Below, one piece after another: positions 1 through 6,288 of a stretch of DNA of 8,086 bases; within the stretch, counting starts at the first letter, position 1; each line of letters opens with the position of its first letter. The stretch spans positions 53,861-61,946 of the forward strand of contig DKEX01000035.1 in assembly GCA_002452295.1 (NCBI GenBank). The letters run 5' to 3'. The notes below the pieces were generated by a model. That model was not told the DNA's origin and ran no database searches. It was given only the letters and a program-made list of their open reading frames with translations. The stretch comes from Firmicutes bacterium UBA6811 (lineage in GTDB: Bacteria; Bacillota; SHA-98; UBA4971). Position numbers and translations under genes: made by a program.

Positions 1-69
1 CGCGCCGCAAGCGCGCCGTCCCCGGAGTGGAACACCGCGAGCCCCTGGAAAAGTGGCAGCGATCTCTGA
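1..69 (+). CDS. Possible C-terminal tail of an upstream gene (partial)
   Basis: Frame 1 is open from the window edge to a TGA at 67-69 and would encode the last 22 residues of a protein, ending in WKSGSDL. Its third codon positions are clearly richer in G and C than those of the other two forward frames over the same bases. That matches the codon habit of the genes downstream. The stop lies 31 bases before the next start. The piece is too short to assign to a family and contains no domain. The other two forward frames are also open here, so this rests only on codon bias and position. Confidence 0.35.
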   Translation, partial: RAASAPSPEWNTASPWKSGSDL

Positions 70-100
70 ACCCGCACTTAGGAAGGAGGGTTGTTCTAAC

Positions 101-739
101 ATGCGAAAGACCAGATTTGCTGTTGCCGTCGCCGCGGCCGTTCTACTCGCGGTCGCCGCCGCAGGCCCTGCGGGCCACGCTTCCACCACGTACGCCGGGG
201 AGACCGGGCTTCTGCTCGCGCCTTCCGCTGACACGCTCGGCGTGAATTCCCTGGCGATCACTTACGGCCACCTGAGGCTGGTGAACATCGTCTCCGTCGG
301 GGTCGGGCTTGCACCCAACCTCGAGATCGGGGTCGGCTCCGCCGGGCTCGAACACGGAGCGTCCGCCTATCCCCTTCTCAAGCTGAGGCTTGTGGGCGAG
401 TCACGCGACATGCCAGCGGTCGCCGTGGGCCTCGAGGACCAGGCGCTGTACGTGGCTGCCAGCAAGCGCCTCGCTGCGCGGGGTGCGCGCGCCCACGTCG
501 GGTTCGGGTCGGGAAGGTTCGACGGCCTTTTCGCCGGGGTTGACCTCGTGCTGAACCCGGTGAGCATATCGGGCGGCAACGCGTCAGGGTTCCCGGTGAC
601 GACGCTCATGGGCGAGTATGTCGGAGGCGACTTCAACGTTGGCGCCAGGTTCGACATCGCCAGGGGCCTTGCCGTTAATGTCGGGCTTCTCGACATGAGT
701 TCGCTCTCGGCGGGCGTGTCGTTCAAAATGAAGTTCTGA
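101..739 (+). CDS. Secreted small beta-barrel, YjbH-like outer-membrane protein
   Basis: A predicted outer-membrane protein of 212 residues. The start is ATG 101, because AGGAGG at 84-89 precedes it by 11 bases and a standard signal peptide begins there: MRKTR, an Ala/Val-rich core at about 6-24, and likely cleavage after Ala27 (GHA/S). An upstream in-frame ATG at 53 would add 16 residues before the signal peptide and has no ribosome site. The mature part opens with GETGLLLAPSADTL, resembling the N-terminus of YjbH-type barrels. It continues as alternating glycine/hydrophobic strands (VGVGLAPNLEIGVGS, GRFDGLFAGVDLVLNP, TTLMGEYVGGDFNVGARFD). It ends in SFKMKF, with the C-terminal Phe and alternating pattern of a BAM recognition signal. 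Its specific function is unknown. Family assignment is from remembered sequence style, not a search; the outer-membrane location is better supported than the family name. Confidence 0.75.
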   Translation: MRKTRFAVAVAAAVLLAVAAAGPAGHASTTYAGETGLLLAPSADTLGVNSLAITYGHLRLVNIVSVGVGLAPNLEIGVGSAGLEHGASAYPLLKLRLVGESRDMPAVAVGLEDQALYVAASKRLAARGARAHVGFGSGRFDGLFAGVDLVLNPVSISGGNASGFPVTTLMGEYVGGDFNVGARFDIARGLAVNVGLLDMSSLSAGVSFKMKF

Positions 740-741
740 CG

Positions 742-760
742 GCCTGGCGGCGCGCCAGGC
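742..760 (+). other. Perfect 8-bp hairpin just after the YjbH-like gene
   Basis: GCCTGGCG (742-749) and CGCCAGGC (753-760) form a perfect stem with a 3-base loop, starting three bases after the stop codon. No T-run follows, so it is not a classical intrinsic terminator. It could protect the 3' end of the message or form part of a termination region with the hairpin at 825-860. Confidence 0.45.
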
Positions 761-824
761 GCGCGCAGGGCATGCAGAACACGAGAGCACGCCGGGCGTG
801 CACGGCACCTGGAACAGACCATGC

Positions 825-866
825 GGCCGCAACCACCCTCGCGAGGGGGAGGTTGCGGCCCCTTTC
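825..866 (+). terminator. Terminator-like stem-loop with short T-run
   Basis: GGCCGCAACC (825-834) pairs perfectly with GGTTGCGGCC (851-860). Inside, after an A/A mismatch, CCCTC (836-840) pairs with GGGGG (845-849, one G-U), closing on a GCGA loop of the GNRA type. The stem is followed by CC then TTT (863-865), a short and weak T-run. It is the best candidate terminator between the two barrel genes. The short T-tail makes pure intrinsic termination uncertain; it may instead be an RNA structure in the next gene's leader. Confidence 0.5.
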
Positions 867-900
867 GTGAAGGCGCGACGCTGCGGGGTCACACGGGACA

Positions 901-940
901 GGACCATGCAGGACCACGCGCGACCATGCGCGACCGGGTT
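901..940 (+). repeat. 10-bp tandem repeat, four imperfect units
   Basis: Four consecutive 10-base units begin at 901, 911, 921 and 931: GGACCATGCA, GGACCACGCG, CGACCATGCG and CGACCGGGTT. The first three share (G/C)GACCA(T/C)GC; the last keeps only CGACC. The period is close to one DNA helical turn, so the shared half would face the same side of the helix. It lies in non-coding DNA. It may be a protein-binding array or simple slippage. Confidence 0.55.
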
Positions 941-979
941 CGGCGCCGAGGGGCGGCAGACCCTGCACCTCGGCGCCGA
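940..979 (+). other. Long stem-loop in the leader of the PorV-like gene
   Basis: CGGCGCCGAGG (941-951) and CCTCGGCGCCG (968-978) are perfect inverted copies, extended by T940-A979. After a G/A mismatch, four more pairs (953-956 with 963-966, one G-U) close a 6-base loop. No T-run follows, so it looks more like a structured leader element than a terminator. Its function is unknown. Confidence 0.55.
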
Positions 980-1002
980 TCTGGCGGTTCTCTGGCATCC
1001 CT

Positions 1003-1034
1003 GGGAGGAGGGTTCCGATTTCCGCTCAGGAGGG
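1003..1034 (+). other. Two orphan Shine-Dalgarno-like motifs
   Basis: GGGAGGAGGG (1003-1012) and AGGAGGG (1028-1034) are strong matches to the ribosome-binding consensus. Neither is followed at a usable distance by ATG, GTG or TTG opening a frame of any length. The next gene starts only at 1077, more than 40 bases after the second motif. The rest of 980-1076 holds a short A-rich patch (1042-1058) and nothing else I recognise. Confidence 0.45.
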
Positions 1035-1076
1035 ATCTGGGGAAATAAAGAGAAAATAGCACCGGGGGCGTAAGTC

Positions 1077-2123
1077 GTGGCGGGACCTGGCAGAGATAGA
1101 AGCCGAGGCATCTTCAGCCTCACCATATGGCGCGTCGTATCATTTGCGGCGGCCGCGGCGGTGGCCCTGGCGGCGGCCCTCGGCTTTGACTGCGAAGGTG
1201 CCCACGCCTGCGTCGGCGCGCGGCCCCTCGCCATGGGCGGGGCGTTCATCGCCGTGGCCGACGACGCATCCGCCGTGTACTGGAACCCTGCGGGCCTTGC
1301 CCGGCTCGGCGAACGGCAGCTTGCCCTCACGAGCACCCTGAATAACAGAAACGTGTTCAACTACGACGACTTCGTGGCCTACGTGCAGCCGGGGTCTCGT
1401 CCCGGCACCGGGGCGGGCTTTGGCTTCGTGACAGAGCACGTCGGCTCGCCCGAGGGCGCCGGCGCAAGCGATGGAACCGGTGCTGCCGCTGGTACCATCG
1501 CCAGGGTCGGCGCCGGGGCCGACCGCGAGACGGTGTACAGGGGGTCCACGTGGCTTGTGTGCTCGGTGGCCCGGTCCGTTTTCCGGGACCTTGCCGTCGG
1601 CGCGAACCTGCGCCACGAGACCCACGCCCGCCGCCTCCCCGGCGCGGAGCTGGTGCTGGGGTCCCGATGGGGAATGGACCTCGCCCTCCTTTACCGGGCG
1701 AGCCCCGCGATCTCGCTGGGCCTGCTGCTGCAGGACTCCGGTCTCTCGCCCATCAGGTGGGAGGACGGCCGCGAGGAGGCCGTGCGCGTGAACGTCCGCC
1801 CGGGCCTTGCGTATCGGCCCGACCCCCGCACAATCATCGCCGTCGACCTGTACGACCTGGGGGCGCTGGCGACCGGGCCGCCGCCCGGGGCGGGGAACGG
1901 CGCCTTCGCCGTCCGCGCCGGCGTGGAGCGCCGGGTCCTGGAGCACCTGGCCGCGCGGCTGGGCTACTACGGCATCGGCCCCGGGGTCGGCGCCATCACG
2001 TGCGGAGCGGGCTGGAGCGGGGATGAGTGGCAGGTGGATTACGTGTACCTGGGTGCGGCGACGACCCCGGGCCACCCGGGGCTCGGCGGCACGCATCAGA
2101 TGGGGGTGACGTTCAAGTTCTGA
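1077..2123 (+). CDS. PorV/UPF0164/FadL-like outer-membrane beta-barrel
   Basis: A predicted outer-membrane barrel of 348 residues. The start is GTG 1077: an in-frame TAA at 1071-1073 excludes anything upstream, and a weak G-run (1064-1068) is the only nearby ribosome site. A basic N-terminus and an Ala-rich core (about residues 20-37) form the signal peptide, with probable cleavage after Ala44 (AHA/C). Residues 48-74 carry the family signature ARPLAMGGAFIAVADD, then ASAVYWNPAGL, typical of the PorV/PorQ, UPF0164 and FadL-related barrels. Glycine-rich amphipathic strands follow, and the protein ends in GVTFKF with a terminal Phe. Related proteins act as channels or as outer-membrane partners in export; the substrate here cannot be told. 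Its TGA overlaps the CTG start of the permease by four bases, suggesting translational coupling to the lpt genes. Confidence 0.82.
   Translation: MAGPGRDRSRGIFSLTIWRVVSFAAAAAVALAAALGFDCEGAHACVGARPLAMGGAFIAVADDASAVYWNPAGLARLGERQLALTSTLNNRNVFNYDDFVAYVQPGSRPGTGAGFGFVTEHVGSPEGAGASDGTGAAAGTIARVGAGADRETVYRGSTWLVCSVARSVFRDLAVGANLRHETHARRLPGAELVLGSRWGMDLALLYRASPAISLGLLLQDSGLSPIRWEDGREEAVRVNVRPGLAYRPDPRTIIAVDLYDLGALATGPPPGAGNGAFAVRAGVERRVLEHLAARLGYYGIGPGVGAITCGAGWSGDEWQVDYVYLGAATTPGHPGLGGTHQMGVTFKF
2102..2109 (+). promoter_or_regulatory. Ribosome site supporting the CTG start of the permease
   Basis: GGGGGTGA (2102-2109) differs at one base from the strong ribosome-binding sequence GGAGGTGA. It lies 10 bases before CTG 2120. 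No ATG, GTG or TTG in the permease frame follows at suitable spacing; the next in-frame GTG, at 2141, is 31 bases away. The site lies within the coding sequence of the preceding barrel gene. Confidence 0.6.
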
Positions 2124-3199
2124 GGATCATCGACCGTTACGTGGCGAGGGAGTTTGCAGGCCCGTTTCTCGGGTGCATCGGCGGGTTCGTCCTCGTCATG
2201 CTGGCCGGCCAGCTCTTCTGGCTCGCCGAACTCATTATTGTCAAGAAGATCGCCACCGCCGCCGTGGCAAGGATGCTCCTCTACAAGCTCCCCGACGCCG
2301 TGGTGCAGTCCCTCCCTGTCGCGACGCTCTTCGGCGCGCTTCTCGCCCTTGCGCGCCTCGCGAAGGACAGCGAGCTTTCGGCGCTTCGGGCGAGCGGCGC
2401 GCGGGTGCCCAGGCTGGTTCTGCCCCTCCTCGTTGTAGCCGTGCTCGTAAGCGGCCTCACGTTCTGGATGAACGAGCGGCTCGTCCCGTGGAGCAACCAC
2501 CAGTATGAGAACATGGTGCGGAAGCTCATCCTGCAGGAGGCACTCCCATCGGTCGAGGAGAACGTATTCTTCCGGGGCACGGGGGACAGGTTCTTCTACG
2601 TCAGGGAGGTGGACCCCAGCGCACACATGCTCCATGATGTTATGATATATGAGGTGAGGGGCGACAGGCTCCCGAGGATCATCACCGCCCGGCGCGGCAC
2701 CGCGAAGGATGCCACCTGGACCCTGGAGGACGGGGTGGTCCACGACCTGGACAGGGACGGGTACGTTACTTACGAGGCCAGGTTCAGATCCATGACCATC
2801 GAGATGGACCAGGGCCTCCAGGCCTTCTTCGGCGAGCAGAAGACCCCGGCGGAGATGAGCCGCAGGGAACTCGGCGAGCATATCGCTCTCTTCCGGCGGA
2901 GCGGCATCAGGGTGAACGCCCTGGCCGTGGACTACGACCTCAAGCTGGCGCTCCCGCTGGCGGCGTTCATCTTCACCCTGACAGGCGCCCCTCTCGGCAT
3001 CGCAGGCCCCCGGTCCGGGAGGCTGTTCGGGGCAGCGGTGAGCGGGGCGATAGCGTTCTCGTATTACGTCTTCTCGTCGGTCCTGCGCTCGCTGGGGTGC
3101 AACGAGATCCTCCCGCCGCTCGTCGCGGCGTGGGCGCCGAACGTTCTGTTCGCCGCGGCGGGCGTGCTGCTCATGGTACGAAGCGAGAGGGTGCGGTAG
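2120..3199 (+). CDS. lptF/lptG: LptF/LptG (YjgP/YjgQ) family permease
   Basis: An inner-membrane permease that, with an LptB ATPase, extracts lipopolysaccharide or a similar glycolipid from the inner membrane and passes it to LptC. Counted from CTG 2120 it has 359 residues, the normal family size. The N-terminus (L/M)RIIDRYVAREFAGPF matches the family's usual MRIIDRY-type opening. Helices lie near 12-36, 55-80 and 96-118, with the conserved SELSALRASG at 84-93. A periplasmic beta-rich domain spans about 120-268, followed by three helices from 274 to about 353 (LKLALPLAAFIF first). The CTG overlaps the preceding TGA, and GGGGGTGA lies 10 bases upstream. ATG 2027 would add 31 non-family residues inside the barrel gene; GTG 2141 would remove the conserved start. 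I cannot tell LptF from LptG, and only one copy is in the window. Confidence 0.96.
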   Translation: MRIIDRYVAREFAGPFLGCIGGFVLVMLAGQLFWLAELIIVKKIATAAVARMLLYKLPDAVVQSLPVATLFGALLALARLAKDSELSALRASGARVPRLVLPLLVVAVLVSGLTFWMNERLVPWSNHQYENMVRKLILQEALPSVEENVFFRGTGDRFFYVREVDPSAHMLHDVMIYEVRGDRLPRIITARRGTAKDATWTLEDGVVHDLDRDGYVTYEARFRSMTIEMDQGLQAFFGEQKTPAEMSRRELGEHIALFRRSGIRVNALAVDYDLKLALPLAAFIFTLTGAPLGIAGPRSGRLFGAAVSGAIAFSYYVFSSVLRSLGCNEILPPLVAAWAPNVLFAAAGVLLMVRSERVR

Positions 3200-3253
3200 G
3201 CTGCGATGGCAACCAGGCTGGAAGCCCCGGGAGATGACGGGATAACGAGAGAT

Positions 3254-3297
3254 GCCGCCGGGCGCCGATGGGCTGCGCCACGGGGGTGCCCGGCGGC
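3254..3297 (+). promoter_or_regulatory. 13-bp hairpin abutting the lptD ribosome site
   Basis: GCCGCCGGGCGCC (3254-3266) pairs with GGTGCCCGGCGGC (3285-3297) along all 13 positions, one of them a G-U pair. The loop is 18 bases. The stem ends exactly where the AAGGA ribosome site (3298-3302) of the preferred lptD start begins. The 108 bases between the permease stop and GTG 3308 have weaker G/C bias at codon third positions than the gene proper, fitting a leader. It may limit read-through, stabilise the message or modulate LptD translation. Confidence 0.55.
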
Positions 3298-3302
3298 AAG
3301 GA
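3298..3302 (+). promoter_or_regulatory. Ribosome site choosing GTG 3308 for lptD
   Basis: AAGGA (3298-3302) lies five bases before GTG 3308, which opens directly into a compact signal peptide. The in-frame ATG at 3206 has only a distant GAGGGTG (3187-3193) and would put 34 polar residues in front of the signal peptide. Confidence 0.5.
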
Positions 3303-3307
3303 ACCCT

Positions 3308-5497
3308 GTGCATGTTCTCCGCATAACCACGTGCCTTCTTGTTGCGTGCTCCATCGCCGCCTCGATCGCGGTCCTCGCCGCAGGCCCTGTCGCGGCCTCG
3401 CCCGAGCCCGCCCGCCTCTCGGGGGACAGGGTGACCGTCGACTTCGAGAGCAACCTGGCGCGCGCCGAGGGCGGCGTCGTGCTCACCTACAAGGAGCTGC
3501 GGATCGCCTGCGACCTGCTAGAGGTGAACGTTTCGTCCGGGGAGCTTGTGGCCACAGGGCACGTGGAGTTCCACGACGGCGATGACGTGGTCACGGGCGA
3601 CGTCCTCCGGTACGACCTCAAGGCAAGGCGCGGCAGCATCAGCCACGGCAGGGCCGCGGTGACCGGCGAGCGGATGGATGGCAAGATGTACGTTACCGGC
3701 GATGAGTTCGCCGCCGAGCCAGGCAAGATCACGGTCGCCCACGGCAGCTTCACCACGTGCGACCTGGACGAGCCCCACTACCACGTGGAGGCCGGGGAGA
3801 TAGAGGTATACATAGACGACAGGATGGTCCTCCGGCGCGTGTCCTACTGGGAAGGAAAGATTCGCCTCTTCTACTGGCCGTACCTGGTGCTGCCCATCCG
3901 GGAGGAGAACAGGTTCGAGCTTCCGAAGGTAGGCTACGGCCCCGCCGAGGGCTGGTTCGTGAAGACCACTTACAACTACTACCGCAGCCCGTCCTCCCGG
4001 GGATCGCTCTACCTCGACTACTTCACGAGGCTCGGCGTGGGCACCGGCGCGAAGCATCTCTACAAGATAGGAACCCTTGGCAGCGGGTTCATCTACGTCT
4101 ACGGCCTTGCCAACAAGGTGGCCGGGCGCACTGACAGCAAGTTCGAGGTTTCCCACGACATCCCGCTCGGCGAGAACACCGCCTTGCACCTCGGCCTTCT
4201 ATATAGTGATGCGGCATCGTCCGCGGGGGTTCCCACGAGGCAGCTTGGCGGGAGCGTGAAGCTGGACCACCGCGACGAGCAGGGAGCGCTCGCCCTTGCC
4301 GCCGAAAAGACGGTGAAACGGGGGCAGGCGCCCAGTGACGAGACGAGTGCCTCGGTGGCTGGAAGTCGCAGGTTCGCCGGCGGGCTGTCGCTCTCGGGCA
4401 GCGCTGCCTATCTCGACCGCCGGGTGCCCGGCGGCGACCCGGCCTCCGGCGAGAGGTTCCTCAACTACAAGCTCGACGCCTCGAAAGACACCGCCATAGG
4501 CTCACTCGGCGCCGTCTGCGAGCAATACGTCAAGCCCCGCGAGCGTGAGGAGAAGGAGGAGGAGGGCGAGGTGGACCCCCTCCCCTACGAGGCCATAGGC
4601 CGGGCGCCCGAGATCACGTTCGAGTCGAGGCCCTTCGCCCTCGGGTCCCTGCCGCTCGAGCTGCAGGTGGCGGCGGGGTATGGCAGGTACGCCGAGAGGC
4701 CGTCAGGCTGGACTGTTCCGGGCATGGTGAGGGCGGCGCGCACGGAGGTCGCGCTCCTGGCTCCCTCGCAGTCCTATCCGCTCTGGAGCAGCGCCAGGGC
4801 GACCGTCTCCGGCGGCGTCACATTCGATAGTTACACCACGGGCGACAGGCGCTACGTGGCCGAGGCCCGCCTAGGCCTGGAGACGAAGGTGTTCGCAGAC
4901 GCCCTGAGGCTCAAGGGTGGCTACGAGCACTGCGGCGTATTCGGCGAGACGCCATTCGCCTTCGACGGGAAGACCCGCAAGGGGCTTCTCACGGGGGCCC
5001 TCACACTTTCGCACGGTCCGGTCACTGCCACAATCGAAGGCGGGTACGACCTCTACACGCGGGTTTACAGGGACCTCTCGGCGAAGGTGAGGGTGTCGCC
5101 GGGCGAGCCCTGGGCTGTCGAGGCGCGGGCGACCTACGATCCGAACCAGGCGGCCATGAAGGAGGCCCTTGGCAGGATCGAGCTTTCGCCATCGGACCGC
5201 TGCACCGTCAAGCTGGGCGCGAGGTACAGCTTTGCCAGGCAGGCGCTGGACAGGCTCGAGAGCGACGTCGCGCTGGGCATCTCTGACGCGTGGAAGCTGC
5301 AGTGGACTATAGTCTACGGGGGCGAGTCCAGGGGCGTGATCCGGGGCGATGTGGGCGTCACCCGTGACCTGCACTGCCGCGAGCTGAAGCTATCGTACAG
5401 CTACACCGACAACCAGGTGTGGCTTGAGTACAGGATCAAGGCGTTCCCCTACGAGGGGATCAAGTTCGGCCTTGGAGACCAGGGCGTGCTCTTCTGA
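3308..5497 (+). CDS. lptD: LPS-assembly protein LptD (OstA/Imp)
   Basis: The outer-membrane translocon that receives lipopolysaccharide from the periplasmic bridge and inserts it at the cell surface. From GTG 3308 it has 729 residues (763 from ATG 3206). The signal peptide covers about 1-30, with cleavage near VAA/S. An OstA-fold periplasmic domain runs from about 38 (SGDRVTVDF) to 150. The LptD-typical TTCDLDEPHYHVEAGEI follows (149-165), then the VLRRVSYWEGK and LFYWPYLVLPI segments (about 174-197). The rest is a beta-barrel with many aromatic strands, ending in KFGLGDQGVLF. Cysteines in the mature chain are 68, 151, 404, 542, 632 and 690. Cys151 and Cys690 occupy regions where E. coli LptD forms disulfides, but the adjacent C-terminal Cys pair of E. 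coli is a single Cys here. An acidic insert (412-424, EREEKEEEGEVDP) is probably a loop. Confidence 0.95.
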   Translation: MHVLRITTCLLVACSIAASIAVLAAGPVAASPEPARLSGDRVTVDFESNLARAEGGVVLTYKELRIACDLLEVNVSSGELVATGHVEFHDGDDVVTGDVLRYDLKARRGSISHGRAAVTGERMDGKMYVTGDEFAAEPGKITVAHGSFTTCDLDEPHYHVEAGEIEVYIDDRMVLRRVSYWEGKIRLFYWPYLVLPIREENRFELPKVGYGPAEGWFVKTTYNYYRSPSSRGSLYLDYFTRLGVGTGAKHLYKIGTLGSGFIYVYGLANKVAGRTDSKFEVSHDIPLGENTALHLGLLYSDAASSAGVPTRQLGGSVKLDHRDEQGALALAAEKTVKRGQAPSDETSASVAGSRRFAGGLSLSGSAAYLDRRVPGGDPASGERFLNYKLDASKDTAIGSLGAVCEQYVKPREREEKEEEGEVDPLPYEAIGRAPEITFESRPFALGSLPLELQVAAGYGRYAERPSGWTVPGMVRAARTEVALLAPSQSYPLWSSARATVSGGVTFDSYTTGDRRYVAEARLGLETKVFADALRLKGGYEHCGVFGETPFAFDGKTRKGLLTGALTLSHGPVTATIEGGYDLYTRVYRDLSAKVRVSPGEPWAVEARATYDPNQAAMKEALGRIELSPSDRCTVKLGARYSFARQALDRLESDVALGISDAWKLQWTIVYGGESRGVIRGDVGVTRDLHCRELKLSYSYTDNQVWLEYRIKAFPYEGIKFGLGDQGVLF

Positions 5498-5500
5498 TGC

Positions 5501-5548
5501 GAGCGCCGGCGATGGGAGCGCCGGCGCCGCTGAGAGCACCGCGGCGCC
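5501..5548 (+). other. Structured lptD-lptC intercistronic spacer
   Basis: GAGCGCCGGCG occurs twice (5501-5511 and 5516-5526), 15 bases apart. The second copy runs into GGCGCCGC (5523-5530), which pairs perfectly with GCGGCGCC (5541-5548) around a 10-base loop. No T-run follows, so termination is unlikely. It resembles an RNA-processing or message-stabilising structure between lptD and lptC. Confidence 0.45.
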
Positions 5549-5562
5549 ATAGCCGCGAGACA

Positions 5563-5570
5563 AGGGGGTG
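5563..5570 (+). promoter_or_regulatory. Ribosome site favouring GTG 5577 for lptC
   Basis: AGGGGGTG (5563-5570) differs at one base from AGGAGGTG. It overlaps the first possible GTG (5568), leaving no spacing for it, but lies six bases before the next in-frame GTG at 5577. That makes 5577 the better start. Confidence 0.55.
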
Positions 5571-5576
5571 GCACGG

Positions 5577-6152
5577 GTGCCGAGGGGAACTCTGGTGGCC
5601 ATGATCTGCCTGGGTGTCGTGTGCGTGGTTGCGCTGGGCGCCATCATCCTCAGGCCTGCGCCCCCCGAACCCCCAGCGCCGCCGGGCTCCGGCCCCGGTG
5701 TCGGCCCTCTCGAGGGCCCCGGCATCGCCGTGGAGATGAGCAGGTTCGTCGGGAGGTCCGGAGGGCAGCGGCGGTGGGAGTTCGACGCCGACGAGGTCCG
5801 ACTGAAGGAGGGCGAGAGCCGCGTCGTGCTGGAAGGCATCCGCGACGGCACTCTCTACGACAAGGGTGAGGCCTGGCTGTGGTTCCGGGCGGCGCGAGGC
5901 GAGGCGGACACGTCCACGAACGACCTCAGGCTGGAAGACGTGCGGTTCTCGTCGCAGAAGGGCGACAGGCTCACCGCCGACACGCTTACCTGGTCCGAGA
6001 AGGACCAAAAGGTGGTCATCGAGGGCAACGTCCGCGTCGAGCGCGACCATGACTCGGTGCTGCTGTGCGACAGGGCGGAGTACCACCCCGGGGACAACGT
6101 GCTGGAGACGGTGGGCAGGACCACCGTGGAGCTGGAGATTCCCGGGGACTAG
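5577..6152 (+). CDS. lptC: LptC-like LPS export protein, membrane-anchored
   Basis: LptC anchors the periplasmic bridge to the LptB-permease complex and hands lipid to LptA. The protein has 191 residues from GTG 5577, or 194 from GTG 5568. It has a short MPRGT N-terminus, one hydrophobic helix (6-25), and a Pro/Gly-rich linker at about 27-49. An LptC/OstA-type beta domain begins near RRWEFDADEVRL. Characteristic OstA-style strands follow: LRLEDVRF, DRLTADTLTW, KVVIEGNVRVERD and SVLLCDRAEY. The size and single N-terminal helix match LptC (about 190 residues in E. coli). Position between lptD and lptA supports the call, since LptC-family sequences are otherwise divergent. No lipobox or cleavage site is apparent, so the helix should stay in the membrane. 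Confidence 0.85.
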   Translation: MPRGTLVAMICLGVVCVVALGAIILRPAPPEPPAPPGSGPGVGPLEGPGIAVEMSRFVGRSGGQRRWEFDADEVRLKEGESRVVLEGIRDGTLYDKGEAWLWFRAARGEADTSTNDLRLEDVRFSSQKGDRLTADTLTWSEKDQKVVIEGNVRVERDHDSVLLCDRAEYHPGDNVLETVGRTTVELEIPGD

Positions 6153-6191
6153 TCCTGCGTTTTCGCTACGTCAGGATCCGCCGTGGGGTTG

Positions 6192-6239
6192 CCGGCGCCT
6201 GTGGAGCCCGGCAGCCCGGCGCCTGCCGTCCGGCAGGTG
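6192..6239 (+). other. lptC-lptA spacer with direct repeat and hairpin
   Basis: CCGGCGCCTG occurs at 6192-6201 and 6216-6225. The second copy overlaps a stem in which CCTGCC (6222-6227) pairs with GGCAGG (6232-6237) across a GTCC loop, extended by a G-U and a C-G pair to 6220-6239. No T-run follows. The remainder of the 136-base spacer contains only the lptA ribosome site. I see no convincing promoter. Confidence 0.4.
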
Positions 6240-6272
6240 AGTGCGGGGCCGACAACTGGGGTAGAGGTAGCG

Positions 6273-6279
6273 AGGAGGG
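6273..6279 (+). promoter_or_regulatory. Strong ribosome site fixing the lptA start at ATG 6289
   Basis: AGGAGGG (6273-6279) sits nine bases before ATG 6289. It is the best ribosome site in the window. It decides a difficult start, because the next 150 bases contain about a dozen other in-frame ATG and GTG codons amid G-rich sequence. Confidence 0.7.
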
Positions 6280-6288
6280 ACGGCCATT

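Noticed and set aside
1013..1060. Promoter for the PorV-like gene in the A-rich patch
   Set aside because: No -10 and -35 pair at acceptable spacing; the A-rich stretch alone is too weak to call.
798..1073. Open frame of 91 codons between the two barrel genes
   Set aside because: It has no ribosome site, an odd Trp/His/Arg-rich composition, and overlaps several strong inverted repeats; more likely non-coding leader.
1204..1212. Lipoprotein reading of the PorV-like protein at Cys45
   Set aside because: The residues before Cys45 (GAHA) do not fit a lipobox; ordinary signal-peptidase cleavage after AHA is more likely.
1140..2096. Long open frame on the minus strand opposite the PorV-like gene
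   Set aside because: It is an antisense shadow of a GC-rich gene: no signal, no family motif, no ribosome site, and the plus strand has the convincing barrel signature.
2027..2119. ATG 2027 as the permease start
   Set aside because: It would add 31 residues with no family similarity inside the barrel gene's coding end. The recognisable N-terminus begins at 2120 with its own ribosome site.
2096..3313. Long open frame on the minus strand opposite the permease
   Set aside because: Its translation is a low-complexity Arg/Glu/Pro-rich sequence, as expected opposite a GC-rich gene, and the plus strand encodes a clear LptF/LptG protein.
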